A DNA stretch of 64,000 nucleotides from Paenibacillus albidus (GTDB lineage: Bacteria; Bacillota; Bacilli; Paenibacillales; Paenibacillaceae), in assembly GCF_014644435.1 (NCBI RefSeq), contig NZ_BMKR01000016.1:86557-150556 (forward strand), read 5' to 3'. Of this stretch, positions 36,421 through 44,987 are shown piece after piece. How positions within the stretch are numbered: position 1 is the first letter of the stretch; every line of letters starts with the position of its first letter. A program made the position numbers and the translations under genes. The notes under the pieces are model-generated. The model was not told where the DNA came from. It did not search any database and saw only the letters and a program-made list of their open reading frames with translations.

Positions 36421-38826
36421 ATGTATCCAGTATTTCTCTTGTGCTTGTCCAATTTAAAGAAAAGAAAAATTCAGAACGGGATTATTGCGATTATCATTAT
36501 GCTGTCTACGCTGCTTTTATCTACTGCAGTTGTAGTTATGAACAATACGGGAGAGGTATTCACGGACGTGCATAATAAAGTGAACGGCTCTCATGAAATT
36601 TTATATTTTGAGAATGGCTTGTACGATCCAGATCGGGTACATGATTGGTGGGCGGAGCAAAAAGGCGTCACTGCATCTTCACTATTCCATTACCGAAGCT
36701 TATCGACGTTTACCTATCAGGGAAAAGAAGTATCGAATATTAACCTCTATATGATGGATTCGGGAACTGCCCCAAATCAGACAAAAGTAGATCAATTGAT
36801 ATTTGCACAGGGAACTAAAACAGAAGTGCCTTCAGAAGGCACGACTTGGATACCGACCTCATTGGCCTACTCTAAAGCGATATCCGTAGGGGATGAAATT
36901 GGAGTCAAGACGGATACGGGCCAATTAAAGCTCAAAGTTTCTGCCCTTGTCGTGGATATCCCCTTCAGCCAACCCTTCTCAATCACGGCCAGAATATGGT
37001 TAAATACTAATGATTATGCACACAGTATGGCCGTTAATGGACAAGTGGATAAGGCCATTATGGGCTTAAGATTCGATAACCTTAACGATCAGGGGGTGTA
37101 TTGGACTCGGTTTGAGGCTGCTTTTGGCGCCCCTTTTCTAGAATCGTTAACAGATTTTCAAGGAATATCTTCGTTTTATTTAATAACGGGAAAAATATTA
37201 AGCTTCATTATGATATTACTTGCCACGATTATGATCATGATTGCCCTCTATACGATCGGATTTACAATTTCTGATGCGATTCTATCGAGTTACAAAACAA
37301 TAGGCATTGTTCGTTCATCAGGGCTTTCAGCCAAAAAGGTCATTTCTGTATATGTATTGCAATACTTTTTATTAGCCTTTATTTCCATAATACCAGGGGT
37401 GCTTCTGAGTTATCCTTTCTCAAAGAAGATTATTACTATGTCTTTGTCATATTTGAAAACCAATGATTACTTGTTAAGCATAAATTTCACTATCTATGGT
37501 ATATTAGTGGGGATTTCAGTACTTACATTAATCGGGTTCATCTCTCTGCTGTTCTCTTTGAAATCACGTACCATACAACCCGCGCAAGCCATTCGGTATG
37601 GGATGTCAGAGACACAGCTAGCAAAATCAGCTAAACGGCTTATCGGTTCTCGCCTCAGCCATAAATGGCTTGATCGCATACCCGTTACAGTAGCCGTTGC
37701 GATCAGGGGGCTGGTGAAAAATAGGGGGGGATCCTTCCTAATGGCACTTATTACTGCTCTAACGACTGCTGTTCTGGTTACGGGTGTTATTTTTATGTCA
37801 AGTATCTCCTCCTTAGCCCCCCCGCAATGGGGTTTTGACAATGCAGATATCAGTCTGGAGATTCTCAATCAATCTGAGTTAGGTGCAGACGAGCTAAAGC
37901 AGGTCCTATCTGAAGATCAGCGCGTTGGTAATATTAGTTTTAGTAAAGGGTTGTATGGCGTTATTCCAATAGATCTGGAGATGAAATCAGAAAATAATAC
38001 GGCCGGGGTTTATATTAATTCCATTGGCGGTAATCTTGACGAGCTTGGGCTGACAAATATTGCTGGGCGCAACCCTCAGGGTAAAAATGAAATATCAATT
38101 GGTACCCGGGTCTCAAAAGCTTTAAATAAGGGTGTAGGCGAAAGTATAGATGTTTATGTTCAAGGACGCAAGGGGACTTACACGATATCTGGTGTTTATC
38201 AAGCAATTACAAATTCGTCGATCTCTGCAAGAATGACCTTGGAGGCCATGGACAAACTCCAGCTTGATAGTAACCCTGGAAACCCCTTAGTTTTATTGAA
38301 TCTTAATTCCAATGTTTCTAAAGACCAATTTATTCAGGATTTCAGTAAAAAGTATGGCACTGCTATTTATATTGCTTCACAAGAAACGTTGATTAAGGAA
38401 ACATTTTCTCAGGCGGTAGCCGTATTAATTATGCCAATGTTAACTATGGGATTGTTTATCATCATCGTTGTGTTCAGTATTACTTTTAGCATAAACCGGA
38501 TATATGTAAAAAAAGAAAGTAAGACATATGGGATTTATAAGACGATAGGGATGTCATCCAACCGGATTCGAGTCTCAATAGCTTTCAGTACGTTAATTCT
38601 TGTAGCTATTGGTGTAATCATCGGAGTACCTATCGGAATATATATTTTCCCTGTGTTATTAAATACCATATTATCTAATTATGGTATAGTGCAGTTTCCA
38701 ATAAATTATGACTTCAGTATGCTTTTTTTCACTCTGTTTGTAATGGTTATTGCTGTCGTCTGGGGATCCTGGATTGCTTCAAAAATGATACAAAAGACAT
38801 CTTTACGGCTCCTCATCTCAGAATAG
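36421..38826 (+). CDS. ABC transporter permease, FtsX/MacB type
   Basis: An 801-residue permease. An N-terminal helix (NGIIAIIIMLSTLLLSTAVV) precedes an extracytoplasmic domain (about 55-255), three helices with an FtsX signature (about 260-385, ending LKSRTIQPAQAIRYG), then a repeated half: helix at about 440, a second outside domain, and three C-terminal helices ending KMIQKTSLRLLISE. The duplicated FtsX layout is that of YtrF/BceB-like and lipoprotein-export systems. The start is at 36421 with GGAAAGGAG; the ATG 27 bases upstream lies inside the ATPase gene and lacks a site. Confidence 0.9.
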   Translation: MYPVFLLCLSNLKKRKIQNGIIAIIIMLSTLLLSTAVVVMNNTGEVFTDVHNKVNGSHEILYFENGLYDPDRVHDWWAEQKGVTASSLFHYRSLSTFTYQGKEVSNINLYMMDSGTAPNQTKVDQLIFAQGTKTEVPSEGTTWIPTSLAYSKAISVGDEIGVKTDTGQLKLKVSALVVDIPFSQPFSITARIWLNTNDYAHSMAVNGQVDKAIMGLRFDNLNDQGVYWTRFEAAFGAPFLESLTDFQGISSFYLITGKILSFIMILLATIMIMIALYTIGFTISDAILSSYKTIGIVRSSGLSAKKVISVYVLQYFLLAFISIIPGVLLSYPFSKKIITMSLSYLKTNDYLLSINFTIYGILVGISVLTLIGFISLLFSLKSRTIQPAQAIRYGMSETQLAKSAKRLIGSRLSHKWLDRIPVTVAVAIRGLVKNRGGSFLMALITALTTAVLVTGVIFMSSISSLAPPQWGFDNADISLEILNQSELGADELKQVLSEDQRVGNISFSKGLYGVIPIDLEMKSENNTAGVYINSIGGNLDELGLTNIAGRNPQGKNEISIGTRVSKALNKGVGESIDVYVQGRKGTYTISGVYQAITNSSISARMTLEAMDKLQLDSNPGNPLVLLNLNSNVSKDQFIQDFSKKYGTAIYIASQETLIKETFSQAVAVLIMPMLTMGLFIIIVVFSITFSINRIYVKKESKTYGIYKTIGMSSNRIRVSIAFSTLILVAIGVIIGVPIGIYIFPVLLNTILSNYGIVQFPINYDFSMLFFTLFVMVIAVVWGSWIASKMIQKTSLRLLISE

Positions 38827-39145
38827 AGTATGTATTTCGTCACTAATTGACCGATTTATCTATGAAAAAAGGTTGGGTGGATGGCGTAAAATATGGGGAT
38901 CGGCGAAGAACTGGAATGCCTGGATCCAATTCTGTCCGAATCGAACGTAGGATATCACGCTTATTGCTCGCTACAGGAGACGCTGCCGGGTACAATAATT
39001 CTTTCAGCGACAGCGTCTGCCCTTGAACAAGGAAACGCTTAGATGCATCTATAGGCGTAGAAACCGTACAGCTGCAAGGACTCAAGACGATTTTTGCTCT
39101 GCGAAAGTTGAGTTATTACATATTAGGACTCTTCTGGGCGTCAAG
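38827..39145. other. Gap between ABC permease and C39 gene, unidentified remnant
   Basis: No recognised gene. The best frame is on the minus strand at 38843-39085 (80 codons, includes FLVQGQTLSLKELLYPAASP and RDILRSIRTELDPGIPVLRR). It has no ribosome site and no family I know, and may be the remains of a coding sequence. No transporter membrane or ATPase sequence for the C39 gene is found here. Confidence 0.4.
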
Positions 39146-39553
39146 TTATTCTGTTACATCTACTGTCATCAAAAATCCTGTAAATTGCTTGCTGAAGTTT
39201 TTTAATGACAGCTTAATCCTCCCGAAGGGCGGGTCAACAATCCGGGCATGGTTCCTTTCAATCTTTTCAAGAACCACATAATGTCCTTGGTTCCAATGTA
39301 AAATTGCTGGTAGGGTAACCTGCTTAAATTGATGAATACTCTCAATGCGGTAAGCTTTAACATCAAAGCCGATACTTTCCGCAATTCTCTTTAGCTGCAA
39401 TAACGTTATACCATCCCGTCTGACATCTGCCCGTTCACGTAAACTATATAATGAAACTTCCTTTTGATAGTAGGCTGATATCATAGCAAGGCAACAAAGT
39501 CCACACTCCGACTGATGGATCTGAGCGACATAAGGCACACGCCGACGAGCCAT
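39146..39553 (-). CDS. Free-standing C39 leader peptidase (reduced LanT)
   Basis: A 135-residue C39 cysteine peptidase domain, as normally found at the front of bacteriocin/lantibiotic ABC exporters of about 700 residues. All catalytic parts are visible: Q11, C17 in QSECGLCCLAMI, H91 in GHYVVLEKI and D107 in IVDPPFG. The protein ends with FLMTVDVTE and a stop just where the first transmembrane helix of a LanT would begin; no membrane or nucleotide-binding domain follows on this strand. GAAGGGAGAG gives a proper ribosome site 40 bases after lanM. It may cut the double-glycine leader as a separate enzyme, or be a truncated transporter gene. Confidence 0.85.
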   Translation of the reverse strand: MARRRVPYVAQIHQSECGLCCLAMISAYYQKEVSLYSLRERADVRRDGITLLQLKRIAESIGFDVKAYRIESIHQFKQVTLPAILHWNQGHYVVLEKIERNHARIVDPPFGRIKLSLKNFSKQFTGFLMTVDVTE

Positions 39554-39593
39554 TACATTCTCTCCCTTCTACTTTGACTTTAGATCACATCAT

Positions 39594-42500
39594 TTACCCG
39601 GAAATGGAAGAGAAGAATTTATCATTCTCCAAATTCAACACGTTAGGAACTTTATCCGGAAATGCCTGCTTTAATAGACCAAATCCAATCCCCGCCAAAC
39701 CGGCCATTAGTCCTTTGATATCAAAGGCACGATGGACACCCGTAGTAGTCCATGGTTGATCTTTTAGAAGTCTAAGCAGATGTGCTCTGACTAAATTGAC
39801 AGTATCATCATTGCGATCAAGAACTGTATTAGCAAAAAGTAATATTTCCAATTGCCCAAAATCACCGTGACAATACACAGGCTCTGTCCCAAAACCTAAT
39901 TTGAGAGTTGTTTCAAGAGCAATATTAATTTCTTGATCAATATATGCGTCCCAATATCCGTTTTCTACCAGGCGGAGTCGAGATAACAATATGCCGGGTG
40001 CTCCATGACACCATGTCACCTTTGCTGTATCGTTAGGAGTAATCCAATTTTTCAATTCAGCATGATAGTTTGCACGCTCATACTGTAATCCTTTTTCGAT
40101 ATATTCAATGTACACTGCACGCTGAGTTACCCTGTATAACGCCGATAATGGAGCAATAATTCCAGAAACACCATGAGAATATCCCACAAAGGGCTCATCA
40201 CTCGTTTTCGTCAACCATGCTATGCTGCCATCTGGCAGGGTTTGAGCATTCTGAAGCACATGTTCCGCGCATTTCTCTGCGCCTTGCAACGCTTCTAACC
40301 AGCCCGTTCCGTGATACATATGCAGGAGTATATCAATTGCTCCAGCTGCACCACCTATATAATCGAATTCAGTGTCTTTATCAACGAGTTGACAATAGTA
40401 AGGAAGATATTCCTTAACCATTTGTAGTAACTGTTCATCATTCCATAAACGTGATAATTGATAGGCAACAAATAAGCCACCACCGACGTTGCCATTTTCA
40501 AATGCTCCAACACTTAACGATACTTTACTTGACCTGCCCTTATCTCTCATGATTTCTATCAACGGCTGCAATGCTCTTCGAGCCATACATTTGTATGGGT
40601 TATTTGCAGTCAGTTCAGCTAGATAACCTAAGAACAAAGCAATTCCACTATTTCCACTGTATAGGTCATATCCTACTGGAGATAATCTGAGATTCCTCTC
40701 TTCATGACTGGATACTAAACCAATCCATGTAATATCATCAACTGCAGTATTCGAAGAGGCAACTGCCGATTGAACCAGACTTTCTCCAATGGAAGTAGCT
40801 AGCCGTACATACTCTGCTTTCCAGTTAGATTCTAAGGCATCGTTTGAGTCATTTAATCGAAGTTCAGGAATACGGTAGGAGTAAAGGTCAGGCTTAGACG
40901 CCAAGACAGACATATGTAATAATTGTAACTGTTTCCTTAGATCATTTTCGTCCATTTTTTCGATTTTGTTTATTACAACATCTATCCCTGATTGTTCGAA
41001 TAACTGGGGAATTCGCTCACCATTCGATGCCCAAACATCTATTTCAGAAGGACCGGTATAAAAGATAGGGATGTCCCCGTCTTCAATATCGCGCATCTCG
41101 TGAGGAACCAATTGTAATTGCTTAGGATCGGCTAGGCATTTCAACCATACTCGATGTACAACAACTTTACGATCTAATTCATCTCGCAATAAGTCAGGAT
41201 GATAGAGTGTGCGCATTAATTCACCATACGATTCAGTACTTCGCACAATCACTCTAACTATAACGTTATCAAACTCCCGAATCATTTCATTCAGTCTGTT
41301 CTTGTTCTCCATTATGATCCTGTAAGCTTGAGAAAAACCTTGTTCAATGTCATTAACATATCGATAACTATCGATAACTTCGTCATTATAACGTGGAAGA
41401 TTATTACTTTCTCCCACTTGCCCCACTCCTCTTTCTAATCTCATTCGGTCCGTTCCTCTATGGGCAACACGCATAACATTGGGTATTTCTTGTCCACCGT
41501 ATCCAAAAATACCGCTAACTTCTAACCCAGAGTACGTCTTTGTTTTGAAAATATACTGTGGTAACATGCCGGAAGACATAACAGAACTCGCCAGCATTTC
41601 ACAGGCACGACCTTTTGCGTTGTTTTCAAATATTTCCATACTTATAGAACGATGAAACAGTGATTCTAGATCAATGACAACAGGGCTAGACCCATGTGCA
41701 ATAATATTCTCGTAATGGAAATCTGTAGCGTTAAACATGTACATGATGGCTAATTGTATTCCCATATTATGATAAAATTGGTTAACTTGCTCCATTGATA
41801 TGCACTCAGAGAAATTTATAAACTCTGTCCAGCCGTAACTTTCACAATCTATAATTTCTATCATTTTAATATGTGGAACACCAAACTCTATCATCTGCGA
41901 CAAAATTCGATAATAACCCTCATCAACCTTTAATGAACGGGGTTTATATACCAATTTATCTCCCGTCATAAACTCTAAAATCGTCACACTCCGTCCAGCA
42001 TGTGTGTCCCCTGCACCAATATGAAGCCGAACAAGCTTGCCGAACTGCTTGACTTCAGGCATATGTGAAACAATCTTCGAATAGTCATGTTCAAACCTAT
42101 TTAGCACTTCAGTAATATGAACTGCCCATTTTTCAGTTGTACGAAGCAATGAACGAATTAACACCGGGTACTCCAATGCCAATTGGTTTAAATACCCTTT
42201 ATCATGCAGCAGACTTTCAAAGTACTGATATCTTTCTTCTGAATTATCTCCGTGTAGTAGCCCTCGATCTCTTAATACATTGATTTCCAAAATCAGAGTT
42301 TTATAACTATAATCCATGATTCTTTCGAATAAAGACGGTAGTGCACTTTTGAAAACAGTAACATTTATATATAAATCTGCATCACTAATCATCCCGTTTT
42401 TTTCCAATAAATCAAAAGCCAGTAAAAAGAAACGTTCAATAAATCCCGAAAAAAAAGGTGGTTTGAAAAAGGAGTTTTCTGTTGAACGATTCAGTAACTC

Positions 42501-42752
42501 TTCCCACTCACATTTCCACGTGGAGTCATTTTTCTGCAAATTAAAAAGGGTCTCAACTTCAAGACTGGATACTTCTTTAAGGCTCCTTTTTAAATACTCT
42601 TCTTTGCCATAGAAAAATTTCGTCCAGTAATCTACCTTTTCACTAGTATTTATCACTGTATAATTGCACCCTTTCAATAATATAAGTGACTTACTGAAAC
42701 GAAACTGGAAGCGGATTACAGAATTCCCTACATGGAGTGGAAGGTATTTCAT
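39594..42752 (-). CDS. lanM: Class II lanthipeptide synthetase LanM
   Basis: A 1052-residue bifunctional enzyme that phosphorylates and eliminates Ser/Thr in the precursor, then closes thioether rings. The N-terminal dehydratase (DUF4135, about 150-620) shows VYKPRSLKVDEGYYRIL, YMFNATDFHYENIIAHGSSP and VVIDLESLFHRS. The C-terminal LanC-like cyclase (about 690-1040) has the zinc ligands C915 (WCHGAPG), C961 and H962 (YCHGDFG). The ATG at 42752 has no Shine-Dalgarno sequence and a stop lies four codons upstream; an internal GTG (VINTSEK) follows GAAAGGGTG, so the true start may lie about 33 codons downstream. The gap to the precursor gene is 146 bases. Expected substrate: the peptide at 42899-43078. 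Confidence 0.93.
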   Translation of the reverse strand: MKYLPLHVGNSVIRFQFRFSKSLILLKGCNYTVINTSEKVDYWTKFFYGKEEYLKRSLKEVSSLEVETLFNLQKNDSTWKCEWEELLNRSTENSFFKPPFFSGFIERFFLLAFDLLEKNGMISDADLYINVTVFKSALPSLFERIMDYSYKTLILEINVLRDRGLLHGDNSEERYQYFESLLHDKGYLNQLALEYPVLIRSLLRTTEKWAVHITEVLNRFEHDYSKIVSHMPEVKQFGKLVRLHIGAGDTHAGRSVTILEFMTGDKLVYKPRSLKVDEGYYRILSQMIEFGVPHIKMIEIIDCESYGWTEFINFSECISMEQVNQFYHNMGIQLAIMYMFNATDFHYENIIAHGSSPVVIDLESLFHRSISMEIFENNAKGRACEMLASSVMSSGMLPQYIFKTKTYSGLEVSGIFGYGGQEIPNVMRVAHRGTDRMRLERGVGQVGESNNLPRYNDEVIDSYRYVNDIEQGFSQAYRIIMENKNRLNEMIREFDNVIVRVIVRSTESYGELMRTLYHPDLLRDELDRKVVVHRVWLKCLADPKQLQLVPHEMRDIEDGDIPIFYTGPSEIDVWASNGERIPQLFEQSGIDVVINKIEKMDENDLRKQLQLLHMSVLASKPDLYSYRIPELRLNDSNDALESNWKAEYVRLATSIGESLVQSAVASSNTAVDDITWIGLVSSHEERNLRLSPVGYDLYSGNSGIALFLGYLAELTANNPYKCMARRALQPLIEIMRDKGRSSKVSLSVGAFENGNVGGGLFVAYQLSRLWNDEQLLQMVKEYLPYYCQLVDKDTEFDYIGGAAGAIDILLHMYHGTGWLEALQGAEKCAEHVLQNAQTLPDGSIAWLTKTSDEPFVGYSHGVSGIIAPLSALYRVTQRAVYIEYIEKGLQYERANYHAELKNWITPNDTAKVTWCHGAPGILLSRLRLVENGYWDAYIDQEINIALETTLKLGFGTEPVYCHGDFGQLEILLFANTVLDRNDDTVNLVRAHLLRLLKDQPWTTTGVHRAFDIKGLMAGLAGIGFGLLKQAFPDKVPNVLNLENDKFFSSISG

Positions 42753-42769
42753 ACTGATGCACTAGGCAA

Positions 42770-42796
42770 GCATTATCTATAACGCTCCTAAGTACA
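42770..42796 (+). repeat. 27-bp repeat, copy 1 (lanA-lanM gap)
   Basis: Matches the copy at 43670-43696 at 21 of 27 positions in the same orientation (common core CTCCTA(A/G)GTACA). It is followed on the plus strand by AAGAAATACCCTCCT, whose complement recurs at 43535-43549. Confidence 0.55.
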
Positions 42797-42898
42797 AGAA
42801 ATACCCTCCTAATTGAATCCATGTAAAGGCAAACTGACTAAAAATAATATCATTCCTGATGGTTGCACTGATATCTTAATTCCAGCATTATAAAAAAA

Positions 42899-43078
42899 CT
42901 ACCAACTACAACCCGATATAATCGTCCATATACTACAGTTCTTCGTAAGGCTAGGAAGATGCGGATAGTCGCCGCCAGCCACAGTCTCCATTTCAGTATC
43001 TGTCAATTCAGACAGTACACTACCTACTGGATTACACGTATCTGGCTTGAGATTTTCCGCTTGATTTTTCCATTTCAT
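42899..43078 (-). CDS. lanA: Class II lanthipeptide precursor
   Basis: A 59-residue precursor. The leader (residues 1-36) has the class II signature SELTDTEMETVAGG with a double-glycine cleavage site. The core is residues 37-59: DYPHLPSL, then TKNCSIWT, then IISGCSW. It has two Cys (C48, C57) and Ser/Thr at 43, 45, 49, 52, 55 and 58, allowing two thioether rings, for example T45-C48 and T52- or S55-C57. The leader also has a Cys at residue 15. The start is the ATG after AAAGGAGGTGATACTT; a GTG inside that site is rejected. It lies directly ahead of lanM and the C39 peptidase on the same strand. The core does not match a named lantibiotic that I recall. Confidence 0.9.
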   Translation of the reverse strand: MKWKNQAENLKPDTCNPVGSVLSELTDTEMETVAGGDYPHLPSLTKNCSIWTIISGCSW

Positions 43079-43640
43079 AAGTATCACCTCCTTTCATAAA
43101 CTTGTACCTGCCGAGCAGGGCATAGAGAATGTGAACAATTCTCAATAGAGAGACATGTTGTCTTGATTTTTATTATTGGAATTTTAGGAAATGTTATTAA
43201 TTTCTTCCATATACACTAGCATGGAAGATTATGCGATGTAAAGGGGGACTTTCTCAAAAAACACCCTTTACCAAATTTCCCGTTTTATAGATCTCCAATT
43301 GAAGTCGCTTTTAAGGTGACTTTGCATAAAAATCCTTCCGTGGAGTCGAAAAACCACTCTTTATGTCGGTAAAAACCTGTTGTTTTATGGAATAATAATG
43401 TATATAATTACAAAAGAACCCTGTAAAAGAATGATATTATTATCTCTTTTGATTTTTATTTTACATAAAATATATTTAAAGGTTATTTGGATATTTATGT
43501 ATAAAAATATATTATAAGTGGGAAATAAAATGCTAGGAGGGTATTTCTTTAAAACATAATTGTATAGATCTAGGTAGCCATATACAAATAAAGGGTTTAC
43601 TTATGCATTTATAAGTAAAAACTATCTAAAAGTTTATCAT

Positions 43641-43653
43641 TTTCCCTGGGAAA
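43641..43653. promoter_or_regulatory. Palindromic operator candidate upstream of the PKS-NRPS operon
   Basis: TTTCCCTGGGAAA is a perfect dyad (6-base arms around one T) located 80 bases before the transacylase start. The regulator is unknown. Confidence 0.4.
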
Positions 43654-43669
43654 TAGTGGTCTGTTAAGT

Positions 43670-43696
43670 GCGTTATCGCTAATTCTCCTAGGTACA
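43670..43696 (+). repeat. 27-bp repeat, copy 2 (before the transacylase gene)
   Basis: Second copy of the repeat at 42770-42796, 36 bases before the transacylase ATG. It could be a shared regulatory site of the two divergent biosynthetic units or the remains of a small mobile repeat. Confidence 0.55.
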
Positions 43697-43732
43697 CGAC
43701 AGTCTATTAAATATAAGAATAGATGGTGAATT

Positions 43733-44905
43733 ATGAATAAATATGCATTTCTTTTCCCCGGGCAAGGCGCTCAATACTTGGGGATGGGCAAAGACCTATA
43801 CGATGGAAACTTATTAGCTAAACGGAGATTTGAAGAAGCGAGTGATTTACTCAGTCTGGATTTGAAAAGACTATGCTTTGAAGGTCCAGAAGCCGATTTG
43901 ACGCAAACATTAAATGCCCAACCTGCTATCGTAACTTTAAGTGTGATCATCTTCGAGTTGTTCATGCAAGAATTGGGAATTGAACCTATGTTTCTGGCAG
44001 GACATAGCTTAGGCGAGTATAGTGCTCTGATATGCAGTGGTGTCCTATCGTTTGCAGATGGGCTTACCATCGTAAGGCAAAGAGGTATATTGATGCAAAA
44101 TGCAGTACCCGCTAATAGCGGGTCCATGGCAGCCGTTGTTGGCTTGGAGCGAAAGGAACTTGAGGAATTATGCCGGGAAATTTCCCAGGGCGGGCAATCT
44201 GTTGTCGTCGCATGCAGCAATACAGCCAATCAAAACGTGATATCCGGTCACAGGGCTTCTGTGGATCAGGCGCTTGTAAGGTTGCAGCAAATGTCCGTAC
44301 ACTGCTCACCTTTAACAGTTAGTGGTCCTTTTCACAGCCCCATGATGAGAGACGCAGCAGACATATTGGCTGAGCAACTGCAGAAATACTGCCTTAGCGC
44401 CCCTAAGTGGCCCGTTATTTCGAACGTCACAGCTTTGCCACACGACAGCATTAATCATGTGGTGGATAAGTTACACATGCAAATGATTAAAACTGTGAGA
44501 TGGTTCGATACGGTCCAATATCTGATGGAACAAGGTATTACCCATACGATTGAGATGGGCCCTGGCAGAGTGCTGACTAATATGATGAAGAGTTTTCATT
44601 TCAAAGGTATTTCCCGTCATTTAGGTAATTCGAAGGATCTACTCGATTTAAGGGAGATCTTTAACTGTGAACCGAGAACAGGAAATAGGGAACTCATAGG
44701 CCAATACCTTACCGCAGCTATTATCTCAAAAAACAGAAATGTTAATCCTAATGAACATTTGACAGGGGTTATTCAACCGTATGAGCAATTGAGAGGCCTT
44801 CTAGAACATACGGTGGGAGAATTAACTATGGTGCAAATGAAGACAGCGATGGAATGGATTGACACGATTCTGTATACCAAAAACAAGAGGGCAGACTCCA
44901 AATGA
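43733..44905 (+). CDS. Trans-acting malonyl-CoA:ACP transacylase (FenF/ItuD-like)
   Basis: A 390-residue acyltransferase that loads malonate onto an ACP. It starts MNKYAFLFPGQGAQYLGMGK and has the active-site GHSLGEYSAL with nucleophilic Ser, the PFHSPMM His motif, and Gln in FPGQGAQ, all as in FabD. About 80 extra C-terminal residues (from about 310) go beyond normal FabD and match the longer stand-alone transacylases of iturin-type operons. The large synthase downstream has a KS but no AT domain, so this enzyme should supply malonyl groups in trans. The ribosome site is weak (GGTGA). It is the first gene of the operon. Confidence 0.92.
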   Translation: MNKYAFLFPGQGAQYLGMGKDLYDGNLLAKRRFEEASDLLSLDLKRLCFEGPEADLTQTLNAQPAIVTLSVIIFELFMQELGIEPMFLAGHSLGEYSALICSGVLSFADGLTIVRQRGILMQNAVPANSGSMAAVVGLERKELEELCREISQGGQSVVVACSNTANQNVISGHRASVDQALVRLQQMSVHCSPLTVSGPFHSPMMRDAADILAEQLQKYCLSAPKWPVISNVTALPHDSINHVVDKLHMQMIKTVRWFDTVQYLMEQGITHTIEMGPGRVLTNMMKSFHFKGISRHLGNSKDLLDLREIFNCEPRTGNRELIGQYLTAAIISKNRNVNPNEHLTGVIQPYEQLRGLLEHTVGELTMVQMKTAMEWIDTILYTKNKRADSK

Positions 44906-44987
44906 AACAGTAAAGCAGGTCCCAACGAATGAAGCAGCGGGCGAACCAGCAATGGGAAGTAAGTATGATTATACGAGGAGGATAATG

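Larger units (their letters stand above)
43079..43732. other. Divergent regulatory region between lanA and the PKS-NRPS operon
   Basis: About 650 AT-rich bases without a credible gene. It holds an inverted repeat GAGAAT-7-ATTCTC (43125-43143) and a short hairpin CCTGC/GCAGG near 43108 in the lanA leader, the 15-mer AGGAGGGTATTTCTT (43535-43549), a palindrome at 43641-43653 and a 27-bp repeat at 43670. No promoter could be fixed with confidence on either strand. Confidence 0.55.

Noticed and set aside
38843..39085. 80-codon minus-strand frame as the missing part of LanT
   Set aside because: It has no membrane helices and no ATPase motifs, and does not continue the C39 frame.
44859..44987. Upstream extension of the megasynthase (start at 44859)
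   Set aside because: It overlaps the transacylase gene and has no ribosome site; AGGAGG sits 6 bases before ATG 44988 and the acyl-ligase homology starts there.
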